Below, in pieces: positions 39,334-48,302 of a stretch of DNA of 54,454 nt. The DNA is taken from positions 1-54,454 of IMG/VR virus record IMGVR_UViG_3300029319_000066; one strand, given 5' to 3'. Both the position numbers and the translations under genes were made by a program. Source of the stretch: a virus. The notes under the pieces are model-generated. The model was not told the origin of the DNA. It searched no databases and saw only the letters and a list, made by a program, of their open reading frames with translations. Each line of letters opens with the position of its first letter. The first letter of the stretch is position 1.

Positions 39334-41936
39334 TAATTTTGCCCACTGTATTTATTATTGTAAAATTCAGTTAATTCAGCGTCAGTTTTACCTTGGTTAG
39401 CTGGTATTGCTTTAGCTGCTTGTATAAATTCTTGAAGAGTAGGTACGTTAGTATTTTGAGTATTATTATTTGGTTTAAATATACTTCCTGTAACTTGATC
39501 CGATTTTGCACCTTCGTCAAAGCTTTGTAATACAGCTTTGTAAATGTTAGAAAGTGGTCGTAAAGCATTTAGTGCTACGTTAGCCTTACTTTGGGCTGTT
39601 GTATTTACACTACGGTCTTTTGCCGTTGCTTCCTGATTTATTATAGCTTGATCAACAAGGTTTTTGATGTCTTCTAAATTTCTACGGGCCTCTGGTTTAC
39701 TTCCAAAAAATCTGCCAGTTTCTGGAATAAGTGCGCCAATCTGAGCTTTTAGTGCTACGCTATCTCTAAGACCCGGAAAAGCTGTTACTATTTGTAAGGT
39801 AGTAACTGTTTTAAGAGCATTTAAACTACTTCTTGCCTCTGCACTGTCTTTCATTGCAGTGCCACCAAAAACACCAGTAACTGTATTTAATACTTTACCA
39901 GCCCAACCTTCAGGACCAAACGCTGCTGAAATATCTTTTAAGTCATTAATGTCGCCTTCAAAACCAATATTTCTTAACGCTTGTATTGCTTGGTCTTGTG
40001 CGGATTGTATAGATTGAGATTCTTCTTCAGTAAGTGTTTCATTTACTATTCTTTGAGAAGCATCAGCATCACTTTCTTGATTGCCAATATTTATTGGAGT
40101 GCCTGAAGCTATATCAACAATCATTGGTCTTCCAAAACCATCAGATGTTATTTTTCTAACACCATTTTTAATTTCTGCTGCTGTCTTTCTGTCTACGTTA
40201 AGATCAGCCATAATCTGGGCAATGTCATCCAACTTGATTGGACTCCAACCTTCTTGCTCCAACTGGGCTTGTTGATCGGCACTTAATACCCGTATTTCTT
40301 GCCCATCTTTATAATATGTACGGGCTGTATATTTTTCTGTAGGTGCTGGCTTTATAGCAGAAAATCCATCTGCAATAGCTACATCCATTTGATCTTGTGA
40401 AAATACTTCTATTTCACGACCATCTTCTGCATATAAAGTTCGTTTAGCAAATTTTTCTGTAGTAGCTGGTTTAATAGCAGACCAACCGTCTTGCTTGTAC
40501 TGGTCTAATTCTTCAATTGAGAATACTTTTACTTCTGCACCGTCTTTATACAGTATTCTGCTATCAAACTTGTCTGTCGGAGCAGCTTTTATAGCAGAAA
40601 ATCCATTAGCTATAGCTGTATCCATTTCTGCTTGAGAAGTAACAACTTGTTGTGCGCCATCTTTGTAAAGAGTTCTTTGAACAAATGGCGTTACCTTAGC
40701 TGGCTTAACTGGAGACCAACCGTCTGATACCAACAGAAATTCTTCATCCTCAGAGAATACCTGTATTTCTGCACCGTCTTTGTACAATGTTCTTTGAACA
40801 TATTCTTTAGTTGGAGCAGCTTTTATAGCGGAAAAACCATTAGCAATGGCTGTATCCATTTCTTCTTGGGTAGTTACGACTTGCTCTGCACCGTCTTTGT
40901 ACAATGTTCTTTGAACAAACGGCACTACCTTAGCTGGTTTTTCTTCACTCCAACCGTCTGCTTTATAAGTAGATAAATCATTTTCGCTAAAGACTTTGAC
41001 TTCTGCACCATCTTTGTAGAGTGTTCTTTCTTTAAAGTCTTTTTCTACAGCTGGTTCTATTGCAGACCAACCAATATTAGTTGCGTCATCTAATTCTTTT
41101 TGAGAAAATACTTCTAGTTTTTGTCCATCTTTATATAATGTTCTTTGTTTAAATGGCTCTGTTTCCTTGGGCTTAACTTCGCTCCAACCTTCGGATTTGT
41201 ATTGTGTTAAATCAGCATTACTGTAGACCTGAACACTAGCACCGTCTTTATAAAGAGTTCTTGTTTTAAAATCTGTATCACCTGCGCCTTTAATTAAAGA
41301 AAATCCTTGTGATATATAATTATTTTCTTCAGCTTGAGTACGGGCAGTAACTTCACTACCATCGGCCTTATATAACTTTGTAGGATTATATTTATCAGGA
41401 TCAGTAAGCGAAGCCTTTCTTCTTATAAGTAAAGCCTTTCTTTCTGCGGTTATATTGGGATTACTTAATTCAAAATTTACTTCATCAAGTGCCATAGAAA
41501 GAGGATCTTTTTGTGATTTACCAAATAAAATTTCACCCATTTGTTGATCAGTACTACCGGGTGTGTACGTAGATGTAGCATCCATTATAGTATTTAAATC
41601 ATTGTATCCTGTAATACCGCCATCAACGATAACACTAAGCACTTTTTGTTTATTTGCTTCAGTTTTATCTATTCCTTTAGTGGTAAGATAAAGATTAGCT
41701 AATCTGTCCTGTTTTTTCTGTTTTTTATCTTCAGCATCTTGCTTTGATTTTATAGCTCTTGCATTGGCCCTTGCTTCTCGTCTTTTTTCAATTTCTTCTT
41801 GTCGTTTAAATTCATCAGCTTTCTTTATTCCGTAAGTAAGCTCATCAAAAAAACCCGCAAGCGGATCTACTTTTTTTCTATAAGCACCAGCGTCTAGATT
41901 AGCTCGTACTCTGTCAGCCTCACTACGAAAGCTCAT
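39333..41936 (-). CDS. Internal virion protein with ten tandem 39-residue YKDG/GW repeats
   Basis: ATG at 41936 (MSFRSEADRVRANLD) was chosen because AGGAG lies 7 nt upstream; a TTG ten codons earlier has none. It has 867 residues: a basic helical start (EKRREARANARAIKSKQDAE), then ten 39-residue units from about residue 180 to 573 (consensus FxxRTLYKDGAEVxVFSxxx..GWSxIKPAxT), then a mostly helical C-terminal part. Units alternate between two types, giving a 78-residue higher-order repeat. The repeats look like short beta-hairpin beads; function unknown, probably structural in the virion. Confidence 0.7.
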   Translation of the reverse strand: MSFRSEADRVRANLDAGAYRKKVDPLAGFFDELTYGIKKADEFKRQEEIEKRREARANARAIKSKQDAEDKKQKKQDRLANLYLTTKGIDKTEANKQKVLSVIVDGGITGYNDLNTIMDATSTYTPGSTDQQMGEILFGKSQKDPLSMALDEVNFELSNPNITAERKALLIRRKASLTDPDKYNPTKLYKADGSEVTARTQAEENNYISQGFSLIKGAGDTDFKTRTLYKDGASVQVYSNADLTQYKSEGWSEVKPKETEPFKQRTLYKDGQKLEVFSQKELDDATNIGWSAIEPAVEKDFKERTLYKDGAEVKVFSENDLSTYKADGWSEEKPAKVVPFVQRTLYKDGAEQVVTTQEEMDTAIANGFSAIKAAPTKEYVQRTLYKDGAEIQVFSEDEEFLLVSDGWSPVKPAKVTPFVQRTLYKDGAQQVVTSQAEMDTAIANGFSAIKAAPTDKFDSRILYKDGAEVKVFSIEELDQYKQDGWSAIKPATTEKFAKRTLYAEDGREIEVFSQDQMDVAIADGFSAIKPAPTEKYTARTYYKDGQEIRVLSADQQAQLEQEGWSPIKLDDIAQIMADLNVDRKTAAEIKNGVRKITSDGFGRPMIVDIASGTPINIGNQESDADASQRIVNETLTEEESQSIQSAQDQAIQALRNIGFEGDINDLKDISAAFGPEGWAGKVLNTVTGVFGGTAMKDSAEARSSLNALKTVTTLQIVTAFPGLRDSVALKAQIGALIPETGRFFGSKPEARRNLEDIKNLVDQAIINQEATAKDRSVNTTAQSKANVALNALRPLSNIYKAVLQSFDEGAKSDQVTGSIFKPNNNTQNTNVPTLQEFIQAAKAIPANQGKTDAELTEFYNNKYSGQN
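40215..41400 (-). repeat. Ten tandem 117-bp repeats coding 39 residues each
   Basis: Each unit codes LYKDG near its start and G(W/F)S near its end. The first unit (LYKADG...QGFSLIK) and last unit (YYKDG...GWSPIKL) are the most diverged. Units 5 and 7 are nearly identical (both with EMDTAIANGFSAIK), and units 4 and 6 share the PAKV ending, so a two-unit block has been copied recently. Confidence 0.9.
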
Positions 41937-42474
41937 TTTCAAGCTCCTCTTCTTCTGTATTTCCAAGCATTGCGGATTGTTCTTCTTCAGAAGCTACTCC
42001 ACCATCTTCTGGCATAGCCATCAGACCGCCTACAGGGGCTTCTGAGGGGGCTTCTTTCATTTGCATAGGCTCTACCTCATCTTCTTGCTCTACGATGCCC
42101 AGAGAAGCTTTTAAGAGGGTAGGGGTAATAACTACTCTATCTTTATCCTCTATTCCCATCTCATACTTAATGCCTACGTCTTTAGCTATTATCTCAATGT
42201 AACGGGCAAGAGGGCCAGCTATTAGAATTGCTAGGTCTATGCCTACCTTTCCTTTACTAATGGCTTGCATAAGTATTGTAGAAACTACGGTAGTAATGTG
42301 AGCATCGATGCCTAGCATTGCGAACACTAGTTCTTTTTGTTCTGGCTCATCAATTTTGTCTATTAAGTAAGAAACAGCTTCATCGTAATCGACTATATCA
42401 GGTGGCCTATGCCAAGCGTAGTTACGAGTATCTGAAGTGTAATTGCTACCTGGAATTGGAGTACTAAGTCTCAT
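41923..42474 (-). CDS. Virion-operon protein, unknown function
   Basis: A 183-residue protein (MRLSTPIPGSNYTSDTRNYA...). A WHRPPDIVDYDEAVSYLIDK opening is followed by two hydrophobic helices (ITTVVSTILMQAISKGKVGI, IDLAILIAGPLARYIEII) and a long acidic, Met/Glu-rich disordered tail. A similar opening (PIPGSNYTSDTRNYAWHRPP) recurs in marine cyanophage and pelagiphage structural regions, as far as I recall. It overlaps both neighbours. Possibly a minor virion or assembly protein. Confidence 0.6.
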   Translation of the reverse strand: MRLSTPIPGSNYTSDTRNYAWHRPPDIVDYDEAVSYLIDKIDEPEQKELVFAMLGIDAHITTVVSTILMQAISKGKVGIDLAILIAGPLARYIEIIAKDVGIKYEMGIEDKDRVVITPTLLKASLGIVEQEDEVEPMQMKEAPSEAPVGGLMAMPEDGGVASEEEQSAMLGNTEEEELENELS

Positions 42475-42658
42475 CTTTTAACTCCTCTTCTTTAGCTTTT
42501 TTACTGTCAGTAGGTTCTTCCAAAAGATCTTCTTCCATTTGGTCAAAAAAGTCGGGTGTATATAGTAATCCGTTCTCTTTTAGCTCAGATGTTTTCATAG
42601 CCATCTTACCTGCTAAAAAGCTTTTAATTGATCGTTTAACCGCAACATTAAAGTCCAT
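42464..42658 (-). CDS. Small acidic protein of the virion operon
   Basis: A 64-residue protein: MDFNVAVKRSIKSFLAGKMA, then a very acidic second half (FFDQMEEDLLEEP...KEEELKDE). It overlaps genes on both sides by 11 bp. The basic N-terminal helix and acidic tail could make it an assembly chaperone for the neighbouring virion proteins. No family is recognised. Confidence 0.6.
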   Translation of the reverse strand: MDFNVAVKRSIKSFLAGKMAMKTSELKENGLLYTPDFFDQMEEDLLEEPTDSKKAKEEELKDET

Positions 42659-44888
42659 TTTGTATCATCCCATAATTTACTCTGAGGTAACCATCTTCAC
42701 CCGTGACTACAGCTTCTGGATGAGATTTTTGAATTACTTGCGCTAGTACTCCAAAGCTAGGATACTTATCTGCGCCTATCTTTTTGCCTTTTTCATTCCA
42801 ATCCCAAGTGTAGAAGTCTATGCCTTTAAGGGTATCGTAGTACTCAATATTTTCTTTTAGGCGTATGTCAGAAAAAGGTAATATTTTTGCCAACCAAGCA
42901 GAACCACTAGTAGACCCCAAGAAAGCACCACCCAACTGAAGTAGACCACTTAAAAATCCACCACCAGAAGACTGACCGCTTTGAGCTTGCATCTGATTAA
43001 CTAGAAGTCTTAGTTCTCTTTCTTGTTCGTTGTCTGTGGTTTTCCAAATGTAATCTAATAAGTTATCGGCGTAATCCCATAACTGGTTTTGTTGTTCTTG
43101 AGTAAGGTCTAAAGCAGCTTTTACGTCAGCCGTGTGAGCATCAACTTCGGCTCTAAAGTTTTCTGTCTCAACTGTTTGTCGCCACTTCGCATTCGCAAGA
43201 TCAATTTGATATTGCATCTCTGCCATAAACTTATCGCGGTCATTTTTTAAATCGGCGTTAAATTGAGCAGCATCATTTATTTCCCCAGCGTTAAATTTTG
43301 CTAGAGCGTTCATTTCAGAACTATTATGACGATCAATTGCTACTTGTAATTCATCATAGAATTTAGCCATATCATTAGCAGTTTCTGCGCCAAATCTCCG
43401 AGCAGCATTTTCTGCTTTTGTATTTTCAAATAAAGCTTGTACTAAGGCTTGCTTATTTACCATCTCAGCCTGTTGCTCATTGTTGAGATTGGTAAGATCC
43501 ATTTCTAAGAACGCTTTAGCATTTTGTATGGCTGCTTGTGAACGTACATCCAAGTTTGCCATTTCAATCTTAGAAAGAATGTTAGCCTTATTAATAATAG
43601 CTTCTTGCTTATTATTAAGATTTGTTGTGGTCAGTGTTTGAAAGAATGTGGCTTCTTTTTCTGCAACGCCTAAAGTAGCTTCCATAATAGCATTACTCAT
43701 AGCGGCTGTAGCTGCGCTTCCAGAAATACCACTAAAAGCTATAGACTTAGAAACTTCTCTGGCTTGTGCTTGCGCCCACGGCGGTATAATTGGATTACCG
43801 TTAGCATCTTTAAACTCAGCAGCTATTGTCTTCATTTGCCAAAGTATAGAAGTTTTAGCGTCTACAAAGTCCTTACCTTCAGCCTTTAATTTATCTGCTA
43901 ATAATTTACCTGCTGTTGTTGTAGTATCGATAATTTTAGACATATCGACACTGGCCCAATCATTAAGGGCTAATCCAAGTTCATTTTTTGTACCGTCTTC
44001 ATTTACACCAGTAGCTGCTCCCGTCATATCTATGGTGTATTCTTCTGCGTCTACTTGAGCTTCATCACTAACCGTTCCAGTAACGGCATTCATCATTTCT
44101 GCGTCAGTAATCTTAGCTTGTGCTGCTTCGTATGTAGTACCTTCTTTCGCGGTTATATCATCAACGATAGTAGCGTCATCTACGGTAGTAGCTTCAAAGC
44201 CATAATTTTCCCCAATATCATAGTTAGGATCATCCGCATCTAGAGTAGTACCTTCAGCATCATCATCCATTGTTGGAAGAAGGTCGGATACTTTTAAACC
44301 CCTATCTTCCAAGAATTTCATTGGGTCAGCTAGAATAGCTTGTGCATCAGCTTCGTTTTGAACAAGGCCAGCTTCTTCAGCCATCTTTTTAATGTTTTCG
44401 GCTGTTGTTGTAATTTGTTCTGTCGCTGTTTGGGTTTCTGTAGAGGTACTTGTTCCATCACCAGTATTATTACTTGTGCTACTGCCATTATCTCCACCAT
44501 CGTTATTATTATTAGTAGTAGTGTTGTTATTAGATGTTGAGGTACTAGAAGAAGGCATATTTAAAGTAGCACCAGCCTGAATAACATTTGCATCAGTAAT
44601 GTTTGGATTAGCTTCCATCAAAGCAGAAACGGTTGTATTATTGGCTTGTGCAATTTCAGAAAGAGTATCCCCAGATTGAATAGTATAATTATCATTGCTA
44701 GAGTCATTCATATTGCCAGAAATTGTGTTGCCAGTAGAAGTTTGACCGCCAGCAGATATGGGCTGCTGAGTTGCGTCATCAACTAATTGACCACCTACGT
44801 AGGAAGCTCCATCGTTAGGTGTAAATACGTTGGCAACGCTTTCGCTAAAACTATTGCCACCACCAAATGTATCTGACCATATGCCCAT
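42648..44888 (-). CDS. LysM + S74 intramolecular-chaperone virion protein
   Basis: A 746-residue protein. Residues 68-111 are a LysM domain (YTIQSGDTLSEIAQANNTTV, VIQAGATLNMP) that binds peptidoglycan; a Thr/Asn/Ser-rich linker and a long helical region (about 350-610, with many Ala/Asn/Gln coils) follow. The C-terminal 74 residues are a short peptidase S74-type domain: S673-D-I-R-L-K678 and YPSFGVLAQVIQKSHPEAV. S74 domains trimerise a partner and cut themselves off at the Ser. LysM with S74 on a helical body suggests a self-cleaving trimeric wall-contacting virion protein. Confidence 0.75.
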   Translation of the reverse strand: MGIWSDTFGGGNSFSESVANVFTPNDGASYVGGQLVDDATQQPISAGGQTSTGNTISGNMNDSSNDNYTIQSGDTLSEIAQANNTTVSALMEANPNITDANVIQAGATLNMPSSSTSTSNNNTTTNNNNDGGDNGSSTSNNTGDGTSTSTETQTATEQITTTAENIKKMAEEAGLVQNEADAQAILADPMKFLEDRGLKVSDLLPTMDDDAEGTTLDADDPNYDIGENYGFEATTVDDATIVDDITAKEGTTYEAAQAKITDAEMMNAVTGTVSDEAQVDAEEYTIDMTGAATGVNEDGTKNELGLALNDWASVDMSKIIDTTTTAGKLLADKLKAEGKDFVDAKTSILWQMKTIAAEFKDANGNPIIPPWAQAQAREVSKSIAFSGISGSAATAAMSNAIMEATLGVAEKEATFFQTLTTTNLNNKQEAIINKANILSKIEMANLDVRSQAAIQNAKAFLEMDLTNLNNEQQAEMVNKQALVQALFENTKAENAARRFGAETANDMAKFYDELQVAIDRHNSSEMNALAKFNAGEINDAAQFNADLKNDRDKFMAEMQYQIDLANAKWRQTVETENFRAEVDAHTADVKAALDLTQEQQNQLWDYADNLLDYIWKTTDNEQERELRLLVNQMQAQSGQSSGGGFLSGLLQLGGAFLGSTSGSAWLAKILPFSDIRLKENIEYYDTLKGIDFYTWDWNEKGKKIGADKYPSFGVLAQVIQKSHPEAVVTGEDGYLRVNYGMIQNGL

Positions 44889-45133
44889 TAAATTTTACCC
44901 TTCTCTTCTTCGCAACGCCGAATACGATCACGCAAATAAATGTATCCCTTCATGGCTTCATCGATAGCAGTATAATTGGGCGGTAAACCTTCCATTTCGT
45001 CTGCTAGTTTTTGATTGAAACTTTCATCGTATTGCTTGATTGACGGGCAATAGATTTCAAGTTTGGTCCTATAGACCGTTTGACCGCAACCTGTCAGTAA
45101 TAGACTTACGATCAGTAAGAGATTCAGTTTCAT
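44888..45133 (-). CDS. Outer-membrane spanin lipoprotein (Rz1-like)
   Basis: ATG at 45133 gives MKLNLLLIVSLLLTGCGQ, a lipoprotein signal with lipobox LTGC (lipidated Cys at residue 16). The mature part (about 66 residues) contains an IYC near the start and a helical, charged end (YIYLRDRIRRCEEEKG). It is embedded in a different frame in the end of the Rz-like gene (65 bp overlap), the typical nested Rz/Rz1 arrangement. It would fuse inner and outer membranes at lysis. Longer than classical Rz1, and not Pro-rich. Confidence 0.75.
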   Translation of the reverse strand: MKLNLLLIVSLLLTGCGQTVYRTKLEIYCPSIKQYDESFNQKLADEMEGLPPNYTAIDEAMKGYIYLRDRIRRCEEEKGKI

Positions 45134-45308
45134 GCTCTGCCATATTTTTATAAAAATCAGTTGCTTTTTGTTGTGCTTGTAAATCGTCTTGAAGAATTTT
45201 ATTTTTTTCTTTTGATGCCCCACGAATTTTACCGAAGGCATAAATAATTGGTAAGGCTAATGCTAAAGCACCTATAATATACATTTTAATTTTACTGAAG
45301 ATGAACAC
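45069..45308 (-). CDS. Inner-membrane spanin (Rz-like)
   Basis: A 79-residue protein: an N-terminal membrane segment (MYIIGALALALPIIYAFG, about 9-26), then a charged periplasmic coiled coil (KEKNKILQDDLQAQQKATDF). It overlaps the lipoprotein gene and follows the endolysin by an ATG/stop overlap, which together identify it as the i-spanin of the lysis cassette. Confidence 0.75.
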   Translation of the reverse strand: MFIFSKIKMYIIGALALALPIIYAFGKIRGASKEKNKILQDDLQAQQKATDFYKNMAEHETESLTDRKSITDRLRSNGL

Positions 45309-46039
45309 TAATGAACGCCTTCTTTATTGTCTTTCCAACGGGCATAAGCTGCTAACGCAATCCCCCCTATAGCGCACAAAAGAAAGATGGTTTTGAGACT
45401 GTCTGCGTAAGCAACTAAGCCCTGTAATTGACTAGCTACTTCATTCAGTCCTGTAGCCGCGCCAGCTATGCCAACACCTGCCATAGTTTTAGATTTGGTA
45501 AGAGATTTTGGATGTTCGGCTGTAGGTCTTTGTACCATATCAGGACCACCTACATCAGAAGGTAATTGAGCATCACGACTAAAAATAGCTGCTTCGGCTG
45601 TACGCCTTCTTGTTAGTCCTCTCAATGCTTGTAACTTACCGTCTACTCTTGCTTTATTCCATCTCATAATTTGTTCAGGACAAGCATCGTAGTCGCCTGC
45701 ATTTAGTTTTTTAAGAAGTGTTGAACTACGAAACGCACCACCACCTAAATTAAATACAAAAGAGACCAGTGCATCGTACTGGCCTTGAGTAAGCGGTACA
45801 TTTACGTATTTCTTAACTATTTTACCGTGTTCATCTAAATCGTGAACTAGTCTTTGTTCGGCTTCTTGAATGGTACATTTACTACCAGATCGAATACCTT
45901 TTGTTGCGCCATAACCTAGTGTCCATTTTCCAGCCGGACAACGATAGGCATGAACTAATCCATCGTTTTTTAATTTGTGTAAGCCTTCAAACTTTTTTAC
46001 AAGCTCTACACAGTTTTTTGATACTGTTGTTGGGTGCAT
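45308..46039 (-). CDS. Endolysin (GH24 lysozyme) with C-terminal membrane segment
   Basis: A 243-residue protein. The N-terminal lysozyme domain has catalytic E18 (VKKFEGL), then AYRCPAGKWTLGYGAT with C34 and T40 in the C-x5-T pattern of phage lysozymes, and YDALVSFVFNLGGGAF and RRRTAEAAIF. About seven extra residues lie between E18 and C34 compared with the usual E-x8-[CD]. After residue 170 a linker leads to a Gly/Ala helix (AGVGIAGAATGLNEVAS) and a membrane span (KTIFLLCAIGGIALAAY, about 213-229). The tail may anchor or release the enzyme, or act as a holin. Confidence 0.88.
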   Translation of the reverse strand: MHPTTVSKNCVELVKKFEGLHKLKNDGLVHAYRCPAGKWTLGYGATKGIRSGSKCTIQEAEQRLVHDLDEHGKIVKKYVNVPLTQGQYDALVSFVFNLGGGAFRSSTLLKKLNAGDYDACPEQIMRWNKARVDGKLQALRGLTRRRTAEAAIFSRDAQLPSDVGGPDMVQRPTAEHPKSLTKSKTMAGVGIAGAATGLNEVASQLQGLVAYADSLKTIFLLCAIGGIALAAYARWKDNKEGVH

Positions 46040-46042
46040 ATT

Positions 46043-47797
46043 TTATCCTGTCATTGCGAAATTTGATGCGAAGCCAGTATTATTTCCACTACCTGCGCTC
46101 ATTGCTGGGCTAAGATTGCCCATTGATGTATTTGCTCCCTGAACAGTGGTTAATTTAGACAAGTTATTAAGTGCGTTATTTACGTTAATAACTTGGTTGC
46201 CTATTACTGCCCCTTGAGGATTAAAGGCTCTAAGCAATAGATTACCACTATTATCTATTGCCCGTGATATTGATGTACCATTTGCCATTACAGAGTTGCC
46301 TATTAATGCACCTGTATCGTCAAATGCTTCACCAAGTTGTTTAAACTCATTTCTCATATTTACGTCTAGATCAGTTTGATCTGCTGCTATTCTCGACATA
46401 TCACGGGTCTGCACAGCTAATTTCTTGTCTTGAATATTAAATCCTTGAGCAATAGCTGCTGTTGTAGCTTCTTCTGATGCTTTAGCTTCATCAAATCCTT
46501 GACTAATTTGGCCCATAAGTGATTGTTCGTAAGCTTCTGCATTACCAAGCATTTGATTAACGTCCATTTGTACTGCGCTAATCTCATTACCTTGACTATC
46601 AAGTTTTCGCTCAACAATAATACCCTGTTCATCCATAGTACGAGTAATTGTATTACCTTGATCATCAATCGCGTTGGATATTAAAGTACCGTTGTCATCA
46701 AAAGCATTAGCAAGTTGAGTATATTGAGCTTTTGTATCTGCCCCAATAGTGTCACCTACATTTTGGACAAGATCTCTAACATTACCTAATCTTACAGCTA
46801 AGTTTTGTTGTGCAATTTGATCGGCAGTAGAAGCATCTGTAAAACCAGTGCCTAGAGCATCTCCTAATTGTTGAAATCCTGTCTGTGTACCTTCTCCAAG
46901 ATTACCTATCTTTTGTTGAATATTTTGTTGGCCTGTAGCAGCTGCTTGAGCAAAAATTCCTAAATCATCACGTAAAGCTTCTGTTTGATTGGCTTGAGCT
47001 TCTGCTAAATCTGCCCTTGACTGTTGTGCTAGTGTTGTGTCTTGTCCATAACGATCTACATACGTATCAAAATCAGACATAAACTGGCCTTGATTAGCAA
47101 GCATCGTGTCTTGGTTGCCCATCATTTGTTCAGCATACACATCCTGAGTATTGGACATTGTATCTAAATCTTGTTGTATTTCTCCTTGACCACCTAATAC
47201 ATTGGCTTGAGTATCTGTTAGTTGTGTACTCATAGCATCTAAATTAGACGCTCTATCAGCTTCAGCATCTGTCATACTTGTATCTAGAGTATCAAACCTA
47301 CCAGTAGCATCAGCAAAGCCTGCGTCTATGGAACTTTGCGCTGTACCTAAGTCAGTACTAACCTCATTAACAGAGTCTTGAACTCCACTAAGATTACTAT
47401 CAACAGTATTAAATCTTCCAGTAATATCCGAAAAACCAGTATCTACAGATGTTTGCGTAGCTAAACCACCAACATTATCTTTCATAGCTTGAAGTAAATT
47501 ATCGTAATATGTTTTTCTATCTGCATTTGCAGCAGTTTGTGCGGATGAGATAGCATCTCCATAAGTACTTAAATTGTCACCTAAAGTAGTAAATCCAGTA
47601 TCAACCTTACTACCTACTCCACCTATAGAACCAGATAATCCAGATACATCCTGAGATATTCCCCCAAGTTGTTCACTGGCTCCTACAAAACCTTCTTCTA
47701 CTTGTTCGCCTACACCGCCTATGTTAGCAGTAAGCTCATCATATTGAGCATCACCAAGGCCAGTTTGGGTAACGTTTGTACTTCTATTAAAACTCAT
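46043..47797 (-). CDS. Repetitive coiled-coil virion protein
   Basis: A 584-residue protein (MSFNRSTNVTQTGLGDAQ...). The first half is made of related helical units (VDTGFSDITGRFNTVDSNL, IDAGFADATGRFDTLDTSM) and Gln/Ala/Asp-rich coils. The second half has short beta-type repeats of the form F-D-D-x-G-x-L-I-x-N and DxQGNxI. Such proteins are usual in the internal-protein block of marine podophages and probably form virion fibres or core. It lies just upstream of the endolysin. Confidence 0.6.
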   Translation of the reverse strand: MSFNRSTNVTQTGLGDAQYDELTANIGGVGEQVEEGFVGASEQLGGISQDVSGLSGSIGGVGSKVDTGFTTLGDNLSTYGDAISSAQTAANADRKTYYDNLLQAMKDNVGGLATQTSVDTGFSDITGRFNTVDSNLSGVQDSVNEVSTDLGTAQSSIDAGFADATGRFDTLDTSMTDAEADRASNLDAMSTQLTDTQANVLGGQGEIQQDLDTMSNTQDVYAEQMMGNQDTMLANQGQFMSDFDTYVDRYGQDTTLAQQSRADLAEAQANQTEALRDDLGIFAQAAATGQQNIQQKIGNLGEGTQTGFQQLGDALGTGFTDASTADQIAQQNLAVRLGNVRDLVQNVGDTIGADTKAQYTQLANAFDDNGTLISNAIDDQGNTITRTMDEQGIIVERKLDSQGNEISAVQMDVNQMLGNAEAYEQSLMGQISQGFDEAKASEEATTAAIAQGFNIQDKKLAVQTRDMSRIAADQTDLDVNMRNEFKQLGEAFDDTGALIGNSVMANGTSISRAIDNSGNLLLRAFNPQGAVIGNQVINVNNALNNLSKLTTVQGANTSMGNLSPAMSAGSGNNTGFASNFAMTG

Positions 47798-47798
47798 T

Positions 47799-48269
47799 TT
47801 ATGCCCCTTTCACGGCTAGGAAGCCAACATCCCTATAGCCCATTCTTGTTAAAAATTTTTTATATCCAGTACCGTAAGCTTCTGTAGAAGCTCCGATTGA
47901 TATTTCTTCTGCGCCGTTGCTTTTGCCCCATTTTTCAAAAGCTAAAATCATTTGTTTTAATACTTTTGGAGCATATCTTCTGTATTGAGGTAAAATACAT
48001 ACAGCCCAATCACCTGCGTATTTCATATTGCTAAAATAATGTTCATCAACATAACCATGAAAATATCCAATTACTTTGTTATTATCTTTATTAAGTGCCA
48101 CAACTACGAACACTGGACTTTTAGGATTTAAGCTCATAGACAAAAGACGTTTAACTTTTTCTTCTTTATAAGTAAAAACTTTGTACCTTGAGTTTTCGTG
48201 TAGCCATTTTGCTATTTGTAGTACTGAAGGTAAGTCTGTGTCTCTAAGCCGTCTTACGTAAACGGTCAT
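47799..48269 (-). CDS. GNAT-family N-acetyltransferase
   Basis: A 156-residue protein. The GNAT fold is seen in VYVRRLRDTDLPSVLQIAKW, FVVVALNKDNNKVIGYFHGY, the acetyl-CoA segment WAVCILPQYRRYAPKVLKQM and a final FLTRMGYRDVGF. The usual R/Q-x-x-G-x-G/A loop is replaced by QYRRYAP, so activity may differ. Stand-alone GNAT genes in the virion block are common in marine podophages; the substrate is unknown. It is first downstream of the promoter-operator at 48303-48332. Confidence 0.8.
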   Translation of the reverse strand: MTVYVRRLRDTDLPSVLQIAKWLHENSRYKVFTYKEEKVKRLLSMSLNPKSPVFVVVALNKDNNKVIGYFHGYVDEHYFSNMKYAGDWAVCILPQYRRYAPKVLKQMILAFEKWGKSNGAEEISIGASTEAYGTGYKKFLTRMGYRDVGFLAVKGA

Positions 48270-48302
48270 AAGTATCTAATTTTATAAATTTAATATGCAA
48301 TC

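Noticed and set aside
44340-44580. Val/Leu/Cys-rich plus-strand frames suggesting membrane proteins
   Set aside because: Complement of the Thr/Asn/Ser linker in the LysM-S74 gene.
45134-45241. Longer start for the spanin lipoprotein
   Set aside because: The extension is Lys-rich and would bury the lipoprotein signal; ATG at 45133 gives a canonical lipobox.
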